Origin: Brevinema_A sp051649605
Lineage (GTDB): Bacteria; Spirochaetota; Brevinematia; Brevinematales; Brevinemataceae
Length of the DNA stretch: 64,000 nucleotides
Assembly: GCA_051649605.1 (NCBI GenBank)
Contig: JBOFHK010000001.1
Span: 62,001-126,000 of the forward strand
Reading direction: 5' to 3'
Shown here: positions 26,800-35,574 of the stretch, one piece after another
Layout of the letters: each line of letters starts with the position of its first letter
Position numbering within the stretch: the first letter of the stretch is position 1
Position numbers and translations under genes: made by a program
The notes under the pieces: generated by a model
What the model was told of the DNA's origin: nothing
The model's database searches: none
Seen by the model: the letters and a program-made list of their open reading frames with translations, nothing else

Positions 26800-27933
26800 T
26801 TACACCTTCCTACCTTGGGAATTACAAATCTCTACTAGGGTAGGTGAATGAGTAGAAAGACCTTTTATTAGAGCAATTTGGGATCTTGTTACAAAAATTT
26901 GTGTGCGGAAGGAAGAAATAATAGTTTCTCCCACGGGGATTTTTCCTTGAACCCCTATCGTATAATCGATAGCATAAGGATCTAAAGGAAGGATAGGATA
27001 CTGATTTTTTTGTGCTGTATAGACATATTCCCACTGAGAGCGACGGTAATACCCGCCTCCGTAGATATAACTGATGTCTTTATCTTGATGGGATACCTCA
27101 GAAATATAGGCGATCGCAATTTTTTCTTCTTGGATATTTGGGAAGGCTTTATGGTAAGGGCATGTTCCTGTGAGAGCATGCCCAGGTTCGATTTGTGTAG
27201 CTCCCCACTGGGAGGCTAAAGGAATCGAGGAATAATTATTATGGGAAGGCATATTTTTGATCTGAAGATTGTACCCTTGGCTATTTAAAAAATTATAATG
27301 TTCAGTGAGCTCTTGGGCGTTATCGGTAGCAATGATTTTGTCTTGTTCCAATAAAAAACAAGGAAATGAAGTCATACCAATAAGATGAATATAAGGGAAG
27401 CGTTGAAGCTGTTTTGCAAAGGCAAGTAATTCCTTTTGGGTATAGCGGGCTGTTTGTTGCCCAGGGTAGGCAGTTTTTATTACTCTGAGCATAATATTTT
27501 GGATGAAGTTTTGAGATTTGGCATATTCATTAATAGTGTGAGCCTGTTCTAGGGAGTAGATCGTAACTAATTTTGGTCGATATTGCAAGATAGAAGGGAT
27601 CATTTTTAATGGAATTTGTACGAGATGTCCTATATGCCCGAGTACTGCTCCTAATCGAATAATTTGCTGTGCTTCACGAAAATCAACAGTAACAAATTCG
27701 GCTCCCAGTTCTGATAATCCTTGAATTAATAGAGGGTGTCTACCAAACTGCTTGGTCATTACTAGGGGGGTGATCCGATAGTCTTGTGCTTTTTTAAGGA
27801 TCATTTGATAGTTTTGAAGAATACGATCGTAATCCAGCACATAAGTGTCGGGCTGGATGAGTCCATTTTTGTGAAGAAATAGAGCATAATCTGTTAATTC
27901 AGGGTTATTCTTTAATAAAATATCAGAAAACAT
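26800..27933 (-). CDS. yhfX: YhfX-like PLP-dependent alanine racemase-fold protein
   Basis: A 377-aa protein with the N-terminal TIM-barrel of alanine racemase-type fold III PLP enzymes. The expected PLP lysine lies in PLVMTKQFGRHP (near residue 45), where racemases have AVVKANAYG-like sequence. Downstream, EPGHALTGTCP and the C-terminal beta region match E. coli YhfX as remembered. Substrate unknown. It abuts yhfS (stop and start overlap) and yhfW (1-nt gap), so it is co-translated in the operon. Confidence 0.85.
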   Translation of the reverse strand: MFSDILLKNNPELTDYALFLHKNGLIQPDTYVLDYDRILQNYQMILKKAQDYRITPLVMTKQFGRHPLLIQGLSELGAEFVTVDFREAQQIIRLGAVLGHIGHLVQIPLKMIPSILQYRPKLVTIYSLEQAHTINEYAKSQNFIQNIMLRVIKTAYPGQQTARYTQKELLAFAKQLQRFPYIHLIGMTSFPCFLLEQDKIIATDNAQELTEHYNFLNSQGYNLQIKNMPSHNNYSSIPLASQWGATQIEPGHALTGTCPYHKAFPNIQEEKIAIAYISEVSHQDKDISYIYGGGYYRRSQWEYVYTAQKNQYPILPLDPYAIDYTIGVQGKIPVGETIISSFRTQIFVTRSQIALIKGLSTHSPTLVEICNSQGRKV

Positions 27934-29027
27934 TATTTCTCCTTGCTCGTAGCGAGTAAATAAGCTTGAGATAGAATATCTATGATTGTATTCACTCCTG
28001 CTTTATTAGGATTGATACGGATCATGGTTGAGGCTAATGTAGGATTTTTTTGTAAAAATGTTCCAGAAACTTTATAAAAGAGAGGGAGAGTATCGTATCG
28101 AGATTCTGCACCCACGGGATAGGGAAGAGCCCCTAGTTTTTCGGCTTGTATCAGTAATAAGGGAGCGATTTTTTCTCTTAATTCAATGAGTAAGACTTTG
28201 GATTGAGCATTTGCGATTAAAGCGTTCTTTATAAAAGGCAATGTTCCCTTATTAAGAATATCGGCTAACTGATCTACTACTGTACTCTGCTGAGCTAGCA
28301 TAACAGGGGTATAGACTAAAGAGCGTAAGCACTCCATAGATTCGTGTCCTTGAACTTGAGATCCCCCAGAATATTGGACAGCTTGGATTTTTTGGATCGC
28401 TGTTGTAGTCCCTGCAATACAAGCGATCCCTTCTACTCCTAGTAATTTAAATAAAGAAAAACTACAGAGATCAGCGCCGAGCCTTGCGGAGATGTGAGGT
28501 ACTTTCATTGCCCCATAATTATCATCACAGGAGATAGGGATATTTGGGGATGTTTGGCGAATTGCTGTGATTAAATCCTCCATTTGATAGGAATCATCTA
28601 ATTGTTGCCGAGTTAATTGGATATGTACTGCATCAATGGCTTGCGTTTGGAGTGTTTTTTGTACTTCTTCAAAATTATTAAAATTACAACGACTAATTTT
28701 TAGGTTCATCATTTGGAAGCTCGTTTCTGTGGTTGGGTAAATCGGAGCATCATGAATAAGTATGGTACCGCCACTAGGAATGAGAGCAAATAATCCCCAA
28801 CGGATTGCTCCTGTACCCGCTCCACGAACTAAAATACAGCGTTCTACTTCAAAAAAATCGGCTAGGCATGATTCGACTTTTTGGGTGTGCGAACTTTTAC
28901 TAACACCGACAGAACCTGTATTTAAAAATTCTGTTCCAGAAAAATGTTTCGCCATTGTATCTACCAATTTAAACTGATATTCCATTGCTTGGGGAATAGA
29001 CATGGTATTAATAGGGAATGTTTGCAT
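27933..29027 (-). CDS. yhfS: YhfS-like PLP-dependent aminotransferase-fold protein
   Basis: A 364-aa fold-type I PLP enzyme closely resembling E. coli YhfS along its length: an NTGSVGVSK segment near residue 37, RGAGTGAIRWGL near 75 (phosphate/PLP side), DDNYGAMKVP near 162, FSLFKLLGVEG with the probable PLP lysine near 190, YSGGSQVQGHE and GALPYPVGAES near the end. The reaction is unestablished in any member I know. It overlaps php by 20 nt upstream and touches yhfX downstream. Confidence 0.9.
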   Translation of the reverse strand: MQTFPINTMSIPQAMEYQFKLVDTMAKHFSGTEFLNTGSVGVSKSSHTQKVESCLADFFEVERCILVRGAGTGAIRWGLFALIPSGGTILIHDAPIYPTTETSFQMMNLKISRCNFNNFEEVQKTLQTQAIDAVHIQLTRQQLDDSYQMEDLITAIRQTSPNIPISCDDNYGAMKVPHISARLGADLCSFSLFKLLGVEGIACIAGTTTAIQKIQAVQYSGGSQVQGHESMECLRSLVYTPVMLAQQSTVVDQLADILNKGTLPFIKNALIANAQSKVLLIELREKIAPLLLIQAEKLGALPYPVGAESRYDTLPLFYKVSGTFLQKNPTLASTMIRINPNKAGVNTIIDILSQAYLLATSKEK

Positions 29028-29907
29028 AAAACCTACTTACTTGGAGTATTTTTTGAGGATTGTGGGTAAGCATAGCGTCAATTGCTTGTTGATGAATTCC
29101 CTTTTCTCTTAAGAGAGGAATAAAAGTTTCTAATAAATAGGCATAACCTAAGCCTCCGAAACTTTTCAAATGGGATTTTCTTGTAATATCTAGTGATAAA
29201 ACTATTTGATCTTGATACCCTTTATTAATAAGGGAATAGAGTGTATTTATTCTCCATTCATCAGACATATAATCCCATTTACCAATGGTATCAAAAGCAA
29301 TATTAACCCCTTGGTCGAGCATGTATTGGATATATTCTTTATTACCTGTGAGATCGGTATGACCAATGACAATATGGGACAGATCTTTCGTATATTCTTG
29401 GAATATCTGGATTTGTTCATGCCCCATCGTTCCTAAAGAACAGTGTGTTGTTAGTGCCGCTCCTGTATCGAGATGAGCTTTGATAGACGCTCGAAAAATT
29501 TTCTCTTCTGTCTTGGTAATGGTATCTTTGGAAGAGCCAATTTCTCCAATGGCGGAAGCTTTGATATTAGTATCATCCATACCAGTAGTAATTTCTTTGA
29601 TGAATAGTTGATAGATTTCTTTTTCGGACATTTCTTTAAGATAGGGAGGGTGAAACATTTCTTGATAAAATCCCGTACAATAGAAGAGCTTAATCCCCGA
29701 TTGTTTTTGGACTTCTTGCATAAAATCGAGATTCCGACCCATACCGATATTAGTAACTTCTAAAATGTTTTCTGTTCCCAATTGTTTTAAATATTTGAAT
29801 TCAGCAATTGTTTGTTCCAAACAATCTAAGCGAGAATCTTCTGTTTTTAAATGGGATAAGTCAATATAAACGTGTTCATGCATGTAGGTAATACCATTGA
29901 ATGACAT
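29008..29907 (-). CDS. php: Phosphotriesterase-homology protein (YhfV/Php family)
   Basis: A 299-aa amidohydrolase-superfamily TIM barrel. Binuclear-metal ligands are visible: HEH near residue 10 (THEH-type motif here MHEHVYID), AIGEIGSSKD near 120 (Glu bridging ligand as in Php), THCSLGTMGHEQ near 155, VIGHTDL near 180 and SLDITRKSH near 242 (catalytic Asp). E. coli Php is the closest known relative; related enzymes hydrolyse lactones or phosphoesters, and its natural substrate is unknown. Its 3' end overlaps yhfS by 20 nt. Confidence 0.9.
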   Translation of the reverse strand: MSFNGITYMHEHVYIDLSHLKTEDSRLDCLEQTIAEFKYLKQLGTENILEVTNIGMGRNLDFMQEVQKQSGIKLFYCTGFYQEMFHPPYLKEMSEKEIYQLFIKEITTGMDDTNIKASAIGEIGSSKDTITKTEEKIFRASIKAHLDTGAALTTHCSLGTMGHEQIQIFQEYTKDLSHIVIGHTDLTGNKEYIQYMLDQGVNIAFDTIGKWDYMSDEWRINTLYSLINKGYQDQIVLSLDITRKSHLKSFGGLGYAYLLETFIPLLREKGIHQQAIDAMLTHNPQKILQVSRFYANIPY

Positions 29908-30038
29908 AGATATTCCTTATATTTTGAATTATTTATTCCTTACTATATTCTGTTAAATCCTCAATAGGATCACTTTTATTATTCTGAGTCTATTAAATTG
30001 CTATCAAATAGAGACAAATGATCTATTGTTAATACGTT

Positions 30039-30392
30039 TTATGATTTCAAATATTTACTCAGGATTTTAACGATATGTTCACTTGTCTGATGAGTAAACC
30101 CAAAAGCAATAACACCGTTTTTGATACTTTTTTCAATATCTTCATCTGATAGAGTGTGCCCAGGCATTGCTAAAGTTTTACATTTATCTGCCCCTAGAAG
30201 AGCGATTGCCATACCAAGAGAACCACCAGCCCCTGTATCACATGCTCCTAAATAGATATCTGCTTGCCCTGTTTTAACAGCCATTGCTGCATCTAAATCC
30301 CCTTTGATTTGTACAGTGGCATTAGGGATATATTGATGTATTAGTGCTTCAATTTCGTTTTTAAACATAGCACCACCTATAACAATTTTCAT
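30039..30392 (-). CDS. yhfU: YhfU-like small protein (DUF2620)
   Basis: A 117-aa protein, the same length as E. coli YhfU, with the family pattern KIVIGGAM at the start and DIYLGACDTGAGGSLGMAIA near residue 50. That Gly-rich loop could bind a nucleotide or phosphate, but no reaction is known. The start is ATG 30392: AGGAG is 7 nt upstream, and the ATG overlaps the upstream gene's TGA as ATGA. A longer frame from 30473 is inside the neighbour and has no ribosome site. Confidence 0.88.
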   Translation of the reverse strand: MKIVIGGAMFKNEIEALIHQYIPNATVQIKGDLDAAMAVKTGQADIYLGACDTGAGGSLGMAIALLGADKCKTLAMPGHTLSDEDIEKSIKNGVIAFGFTHQTSEHIVKILSKYLKS

Positions 30393-31321
30393 AAGTTCTC
30401 CTTGGTATGATTTCCAAAATAATCTAAAAATAATTGTGTTCGTAATTCTTTTGACTGGTAGAATAATTCCCAAGCTTTTTGAAAGTAGGATATTCCTTTT
30501 TTAGCAATGATTAAATACCCACTTGCTGCTTCGGTATCAGGAATGGTAAACACACTAGCTTCAATCATATTAAGAATTTTCCCTATTTTTTTGTTAGAAT
30601 CCTTTTGCTGTTTAGCGAAAAAAAGGCTTGTTGTACCTAAAACTGAATCTCCATAAGCGTCTACATCGATACGTTGTTCTTTGATGAGTAAAATATCTAG
30701 TGTTTGGAATAAACTAATAACATAGAGAATTAATTCTTCGCGATAGTCGGAATCAGGTAGAGTAATAATTTTTCCTTTAATCCCAAATATTTGTAAACTT
30801 TCTCTGTCTCCTCCGATAGCAATATCTCTTGGAGGAGGAGATTTAGGGACTAACAATTCTAAAGCGGAATTGAGAACATCTTTATGGAATGCCATCAATC
30901 CCAAACTAGGAGAAAATAAAATATTATCTGTTGATGTTTTTGTTATCTCTAGCTGAAACCCTACCCCTGCAAGCATTACAGAATAAATGTTGACTGACAG
31001 AGCGGGATAAATTACAGAGCCTCCACCGTCCGTTCCTACTCCAAGATCATTAATGCCCATAAGCACATTAATTGCTGTGCCTGAGGATGAACCTGTCATT
31101 AGCCTTAAGGTTAAAGGATTGATTAGTTCGAAATCAATAGCTCTTCCTTTGTAGGCTGACTTATCAATTGTCTGAATAGCAAATTTTTGTTCTAGAATTT
31201 GAATCCAGGGTTGATGAATATTAAGGGTATCTTTGATCCCCATAGAGTACTTGGTATTTGGTAGCCCAGTATTAAGATGAATGATACTGCTATGGTGAGT
31301 AATTTTTTGGTTCATACTCAT
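30389..31321 (-). CDS. Compact amidase-signature protein within the yhf-type operon
   Basis: A 310-aa member of the amidase signature family, much shorter than the usual 430-500 aa. The catalytic Ser-cisSer-Lys triad is preserved: Lys30 in YSMGIKD, Ser79 in TGSSSGTA, Ser102 in GTDGGGSVIYPA. The usual Arg after the nucleophile (GGSIRxP) is replaced by Ile. It starts at TAATG overlapping the yhfT stop and ends overlapping yhfU, so it is firmly inside the operon. E. coli's yhf operon lacks this gene as I recall it. It probably hydrolyses an amide of the pathway intermediate, or is a dedicated non-catalytic partner; substrate unknown. Confidence 0.8.
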   Translation of the reverse strand: MSMNQKITHHSSIIHLNTGLPNTKYSMGIKDTLNIHQPWIQILEQKFAIQTIDKSAYKGRAIDFELINPLTLRLMTGSSSGTAINVLMGINDLGVGTDGGGSVIYPALSVNIYSVMLAGVGFQLEITKTSTDNILFSPSLGLMAFHKDVLNSALELLVPKSPPPRDIAIGGDRESLQIFGIKGKIITLPDSDYREELILYVISLFQTLDILLIKEQRIDVDAYGDSVLGTTSLFFAKQQKDSNKKIGKILNMIEASVFTIPDTEAASGYLIIAKKGISYFQKAWELFYQSKELRTQLFLDYFGNHTKENL

Positions 31322-32607
31322 TATACTTGATATAATCCCACAAGATTGAGAATATTAATAAGTAATCCTGTGAAAATTACGGCGATAGGCCCTACAGCTA
31401 TTGGCACTATAGGGTTTTTACTGTACTTATTGAGAGTTACAAATCCTGCAACAATCAAAAACCCAAAATTAGGAGCCATATCATGAGCTGCAAGAATTGC
31501 TCCTGCAGTTAAGGAAAATTCTAAAACTTGAGACATCGAGCTTCGGATTTGATCACCACATTTTTTAATTCCAGGGAATTTATCCAAAAAGAGGGCAATT
31601 TTTTCTAATCCTAAGATTTCAAGAATAATGGTGATAAATCCTAAAACAAAAGCAATGAGCGGATTAGGAGCAAAGAACCCTACAGGGTCAATGAATTTCA
31701 TTCCAGCTGGGGTATAAAGACCTGTTGCGATTGTTGTTGTGCCAATCAAGGGAACAAAACCGATGGCTCTTACAAAGGAAGTAATCCCAGCTTCGATAGG
31801 TTTACCATCTGCTAATAAATTGAGAGAGATAGGATCTCCTGCTAGCATATGGAGAGAGATAGCTGTTGTTATTAGTCCTCCAGATAAGGCTAAGATCCAC
31901 ATATTTTTTTTAATGTTTATAATTCTCTCTGCAAAAATACCCAATAAAGCTGCATTAGCCCCTTGTTCATCAGATTTTTCTTGGATTGCAAATAGGAGCA
32001 TTAGGGTAACCCCAGTAAATAAAGCCATACCATCTGCATTTATGGTGATGAGTGAGCTATTAAAATTGATTGCACCGTAATAAACACAAAATTGACGGAC
32101 TAGTACTGTACCGATGAAAGTTAGAAGACCTTTCTTAAAACCATATTGATAAGCAACGACCAAAGCAGGAAACAAGGAAAAAGTAACAATAATAGGAGTC
32201 CCTAATTGAGATAGGGAAGGAAGAAAATTAATCGGTAGCTTTGCGAATAAATCTACGACGAATTGTAACCCTACGAGGATACTAATAGCATAAATAGCTC
32301 CGCAAAGGATACTAAGAATAATTGACAGCTTTTTTTTATCATCAAATAATGTACCGATAATATCAGTACCTAGTAGGATACTATGAATTAAGATAATAGA
32401 GGTGGTTAAAGAAAAGGGAATCCCAAATCCAATAACAAGCCCAAAACTCAAGGCAAAGGAAGTAGTAAAAAGTGATTTACGATCCATTCTCCCTTCTTTG
32501 TATTCCGGCATAATAGGACGCAATCCATCATTAAAAACGGCAATATTTTGGTTGGCTAAATAAGCGGATAATCCTCCGATAGAAGCAATAACAATATATT
32601 CCAACAT
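31321..32607 (-). CDS. yhfT: YhfT-like polytopic membrane protein
   Basis: A 428-aa protein with about eleven to twelve hydrophobic segments and no signal peptide, close in length to E. coli YhfT (about 434 aa). Conserved-looking stretches are IASIGGLSAYLANQNIAVFN at the start, MPEYKEGRMDRKSLFTTSF near residue 35 and GFFAPNPLIAFVLGF near 305. It is the only membrane protein of the operon, so it is probably the transporter for the substrate of the linked enzymes. TAATG overlap with the amidase gene downstream. Confidence 0.88.
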   Translation of the reverse strand: MLEYIVIASIGGLSAYLANQNIAVFNDGLRPIMPEYKEGRMDRKSLFTTSFALSFGLVIGFGIPFSLTTSIILIHSILLGTDIIGTLFDDKKKLSIILSILCGAIYAISILVGLQFVVDLFAKLPINFLPSLSQLGTPIIVTFSLFPALVVAYQYGFKKGLLTFIGTVLVRQFCVYYGAINFNSSLITINADGMALFTGVTLMLLFAIQEKSDEQGANAALLGIFAERIINIKKNMWILALSGGLITTAISLHMLAGDPISLNLLADGKPIEAGITSFVRAIGFVPLIGTTTIATGLYTPAGMKFIDPVGFFAPNPLIAFVLGFITIILEILGLEKIALFLDKFPGIKKCGDQIRSSMSQVLEFSLTAGAILAAHDMAPNFGFLIVAGFVTLNKYSKNPIVPIAVGPIAVIFTGLLINILNLVGLYQV

Positions 32608-32619
32608 GTTTGTAACTCC

Positions 32620-32964
32620 TTATAAAATATTACAGAAATTTGCTAAGATATAGTATTTTTCGTTCTCGGGAAGGATCTTAAAAAGATCTTGATTTTCTTC
32701 CCATAGGAGTGTCGCCCGTTGAATTTTAGGGTGGTTTTTTATTTCCTCTTTGATTGTTTTATCCATTTCAATAATACTTTCTTTGGATAGAACTCGTTGC
32801 AATGCCATGGTAATATGGGTAATCATCATGGTAAGGGTATCTGAGCTATTTAATAGTTGTTTGTGATTAAGCCGCTGGGTAAAAAGTAGAGATTTTTCGA
32901 ATACTTCAGGTGAGATTGTATGTGAATCTCTTAAAATGGTTAATCTGGTAATTAATTGTTCCAT
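32620..32964 (-). CDS. yhfY: YhfY-like PRD-domain protein
   Basis: A 114-aa soluble helical protein. Its length, its position at the head of the yhf-type operon and the sequence MMITHITMALQRVLSKES with a downstream LPENEKYYILANFC pattern match the PTS regulation domain fold and E. coli YhfY. A free-standing PRD could sense phosphorylation state or regulate the operon; there is no DNA-binding domain in it. First gene after the promoter at 33127-33100; yhfT follows after 12 nt. Confidence 0.75.
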   Translation of the reverse strand: MEQLITRLTILRDSHTISPEVFEKSLLFTQRLNHKQLLNSSDTLTMMITHITMALQRVLSKESIIEMDKTIKEEIKNHPKIQRATLLWEENQDLFKILPENEKYYILANFCNIL

Positions 32965-33099
32965 TGTTTGTTTCCTCCCAATTATCCTATGAACCTAATA
33001 TTCTGAACTGAAAATAGTTTTTATTATTTCCTAAAGATGGGATAAGATAAAATACTAAGACTATCATAATATTGTTACGATCTTAAAATTGAATAACTG

Positions 33100-33127
33100 A
33101 TTATACTATATTATATAAAAAAATCAA
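33100..33127 (-). promoter_or_regulatory. Promoter of the yhf-type operon
   Basis: Minus strand TTGATT (33127-33122), 16 nt, consensus TATAAT (33105-33100). Confidence 0.55.
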
Positions 33128-33204
33128 GCGAAAAAATTTCTTTATATATATTTGGATAAAAATAGGAATGAGAATAATTATTTTAGTGTATAATAAAATA
33201 GATA

Positions 33205-33232
33205 TTGACAAATCGTGATATTTGAGTATACT
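33205..33232 (+). promoter_or_regulatory. Promoter of the YgjK-like glycosidase gene
   Basis: TTGACA (33205-33210), 16 nt, TATACT (33227-33232), about 75 nt before the start codon. Confidence 0.65.
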
Positions 33233-33308
33233 ATAGAAAAAATAATAGTAAATTAGGTGGGACTATATGGTAGTATAAGACAGTCTCAGCGACGAGTGAG
33301 GAGAATAT

Positions 33309-35495
33309 ATGATATTGTATAATATAAAAACTCAAAATGGTATCGCTTTATTGGGGATAGCGATCGTTTTTTTATGGAGTAGCTGTACTTCGTCCGCATA
33401 TAAAATATCAGGAGAACGGCTAAAATATCCCAATATTATTAATATGTCAGGGGCACCGCAGGGGGTTTTTCCACAAACAGAACATGAATATTTCCCCTTT
33501 TCAGATTTAGGGGCTTGGCATGCCCATTATCAACCTACAATGGAGGATAAATCTCTATGGGGGGGCTATACAGGCCCTTTATATATTGCCGAAGAATACG
33601 GTATTTATCTTAGTAGTTCTTTTGCTAAGATGAGCTTAGCTATTGACGATAGTCCTGTGGAGTTTGCAACAGCGTCCTTTACGACAATTCCAGGTTCTTT
33701 ATTACAACACTATACGAGCTCGGATCTTATTGTTGATAAAGAGTTAATTTTTATTAATAACAGAACTTCTTTTGTTAAGGTATCGCTCTCTAATTTATCA
33801 TCAAACGCAATAAAAATCAAAGTGAGTTTTTCAGGAACGCTAGTCTCTTATAAAAATGATTCTTACCTTGAAGTACAAAAGAATGGAGTTGATGTTGCTT
33901 TTAAGGGATTAAGAGAAATTTGGAAATATCTTACCTCTCCAACGGCTAAATTTAGTTTTAAAAGCTCTTTTGATTCGACTACAACGATCAATGAGTTAGA
34001 TTATATCAACATGATAAATGATACGATAGAGATCAAAAGCGGAGCTGTTGAAACATTTTATTATGCGATGTCGCATACTTTTACTAAAGACGAGTATCAT
34101 GATGCCCAAGAAAATATCTTAAAAGCCTTTAAAAATCCTCTCTCTCTATTTATCAAAAATGATAAACGGTGGGTCGATTATATTTCTAAAGTAACAAAAA
34201 CTGGTGATGATCGCTATAATGTTATTTCTGTGAAAGGGTTGGAAACCTTAATTGTTAATTGGCGGAGTGGGGCTGGTAAAATTCCTTCTGATGGTATTAC
34301 TCCTGCATTAGCAGTGCAGTGGTTTAATGGATTTTGGCCTTGGGATTCTTGGAAACAGGTTGTTGCCATTACCTTATTTGATGCGGAGCTTGCAAAGGCT
34401 AATATGAGGGTATTATTTGACTGGCAGATTAAAACGAATGATTCTGTCCGACCACAAGATGTGGGGATGGTGATTGATACGATCTTTTTTAATCAGGCGG
34501 AAGATAGAGGGGGAGATGGGGGTAATTGGAATGAACGCAATTCCAAGCCTCCTTTAGCTGCTTGGGCTGCTTGGAGCGTCTATCAAGAGCATAATGATAA
34601 AGAATTTATTAAAGAAATGTACCCTAAGTTAGTTGATTATCACTATTGGTGGTATAAAAATCGTGATTTTAACCAAAATGGAATTGCGGAATATGGAGCA
34701 ACTGTTCATCCTTTAAATATCTCTGATGAGGATAAAATTTTAGCCGCTGCGTGGGATAGTGGGATGGATAATGCTCCCCGTTTTGATAGGAAAGGGGTGG
34801 GGCAAGATGATATTGGGGTTAAAGTTTATAATATCACTAATGGTAATCAAATTATTGCCTATACGATTAATCAGGAGTCAGTTGACCTAAATTCTTATCT
34901 ATATGCAGAAAAAATTTATCTAGCAGAAATGGCAAAATTATTAAATAAAAAAGATGATGTAGAAAAATTGCTTTCGGAAGCTGAAGTTGTTAAAAAGTAT
35001 ATTCAAACGTATATGTTTGATCAACAAACAGGCGCTTTTTACGATTTACAGTTTGATCCTAAGACTCAGACAACAGGACTTCTTGTTAATAGAGGAAAAG
35101 CTGCGGAAACATATATTCCTCTTTGGGCGAATGTGGCTACTGTTGAACAAGCTCAGGCTGTGCGTAATTTGATGATGAATGAGAATGTATTTAATACCTT
35201 TGTTCCTCTACCGACGGTTGCAAAAGACAATCCTTCTTTTGATCCAAATGAATATTGGAGAGGTCCCGTATGGTTGGATCAAACATATTTTGGAATTATA
35301 GGTCTAAGAAACTATGGGTACAATATAGAAGCTGATGAGCTTACAAAAAAAGTATTCCTTAATTTACAAGGATTATTAAATGATGTGCCTATTAACGAAA
35401 ATTACAATCCACTAACAGGAGTACCCTTAAATGCCCCTGGATTTAGTTGGTCTTCATCGATGCTGATTTTATTATACCGTGATTTAAGACAATAA
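33309..35495 (+). CDS. ygjK: GH63 glucosidase lipoprotein, YgjK-like
   Basis: A 728-aa lipoprotein (N-terminal signal with lipobox SSC, Cys26) that aligns in my memory with E. coli YgjK, a GH63 alpha-glucosidase. Shared blocks are NMSGAPQGVFPQ and SDLGAWHAHYQP near the start (N-domain), WPWDSWKQ near 350, DWQIKTNDSVRPQDVG near 380 (catalytic region), DRGGDGGNWNERN near 400, and the C-terminal PVWLDQTYFG and ENYNPLTGVPLNAPGFSWS blocks holding the second acid. Unlike periplasmic YgjK it is lipid-anchored. It stands alone with its own promoter and a 21-bp terminator. Likely acts on alpha-linked gluco-oligosaccharides. Confidence 0.9.
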   Translation: MILYNIKTQNGIALLGIAIVFLWSSCTSSAYKISGERLKYPNIINMSGAPQGVFPQTEHEYFPFSDLGAWHAHYQPTMEDKSLWGGYTGPLYIAEEYGIYLSSSFAKMSLAIDDSPVEFATASFTTIPGSLLQHYTSSDLIVDKELIFINNRTSFVKVSLSNLSSNAIKIKVSFSGTLVSYKNDSYLEVQKNGVDVAFKGLREIWKYLTSPTAKFSFKSSFDSTTTINELDYINMINDTIEIKSGAVETFYYAMSHTFTKDEYHDAQENILKAFKNPLSLFIKNDKRWVDYISKVTKTGDDRYNVISVKGLETLIVNWRSGAGKIPSDGITPALAVQWFNGFWPWDSWKQVVAITLFDAELAKANMRVLFDWQIKTNDSVRPQDVGMVIDTIFFNQAEDRGGDGGNWNERNSKPPLAAWAAWSVYQEHNDKEFIKEMYPKLVDYHYWWYKNRDFNQNGIAEYGATVHPLNISDEDKILAAAWDSGMDNAPRFDRKGVGQDDIGVKVYNITNGNQIIAYTINQESVDLNSYLYAEKIYLAEMAKLLNKKDDVEKLLSEAEVVKKYIQTYMFDQQTGAFYDLQFDPKTQTTGLLVNRGKAAETYIPLWANVATVEQAQAVRNLMMNENVFNTFVPLPTVAKDNPSFDPNEYWRGPVWLDQTYFGIIGLRNYGYNIEADELTKKVFLNLQGLLNDVPINENYNPLTGVPLNAPGFSWSSSMLILLYRDLRQ

Positions 35496-35540
35496 AGAGC
35501 AATCTCCCTATAGCATATAGGGAGATTGCTCTTTATTTTT
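35492..35540. terminator. 21-bp bidirectional terminator
   Basis: 35492-35512 pairs perfectly with 35516-35536 around a 3-nt loop, followed by T5. The stop codon of the YgjK-like gene lies inside the stem. It lies between convergent genes and may also stop the rpe transcript. Confidence 0.9.
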
Positions 35541-35574
35541 TGGTACAACGGTTTATTTGTTGTAATAAATAAAC

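Larger units (their letters stand above)
32965..33308. other. Divergent control region between the yhf-type operon and the YgjK-like gene
   Basis: About 340 nt with one promoter for each direction (33127-33100 minus; 33205-33232 plus). The minus transcript would have a leader of about 130 nt. No operator or riboswitch was recognised. Confidence 0.6.
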
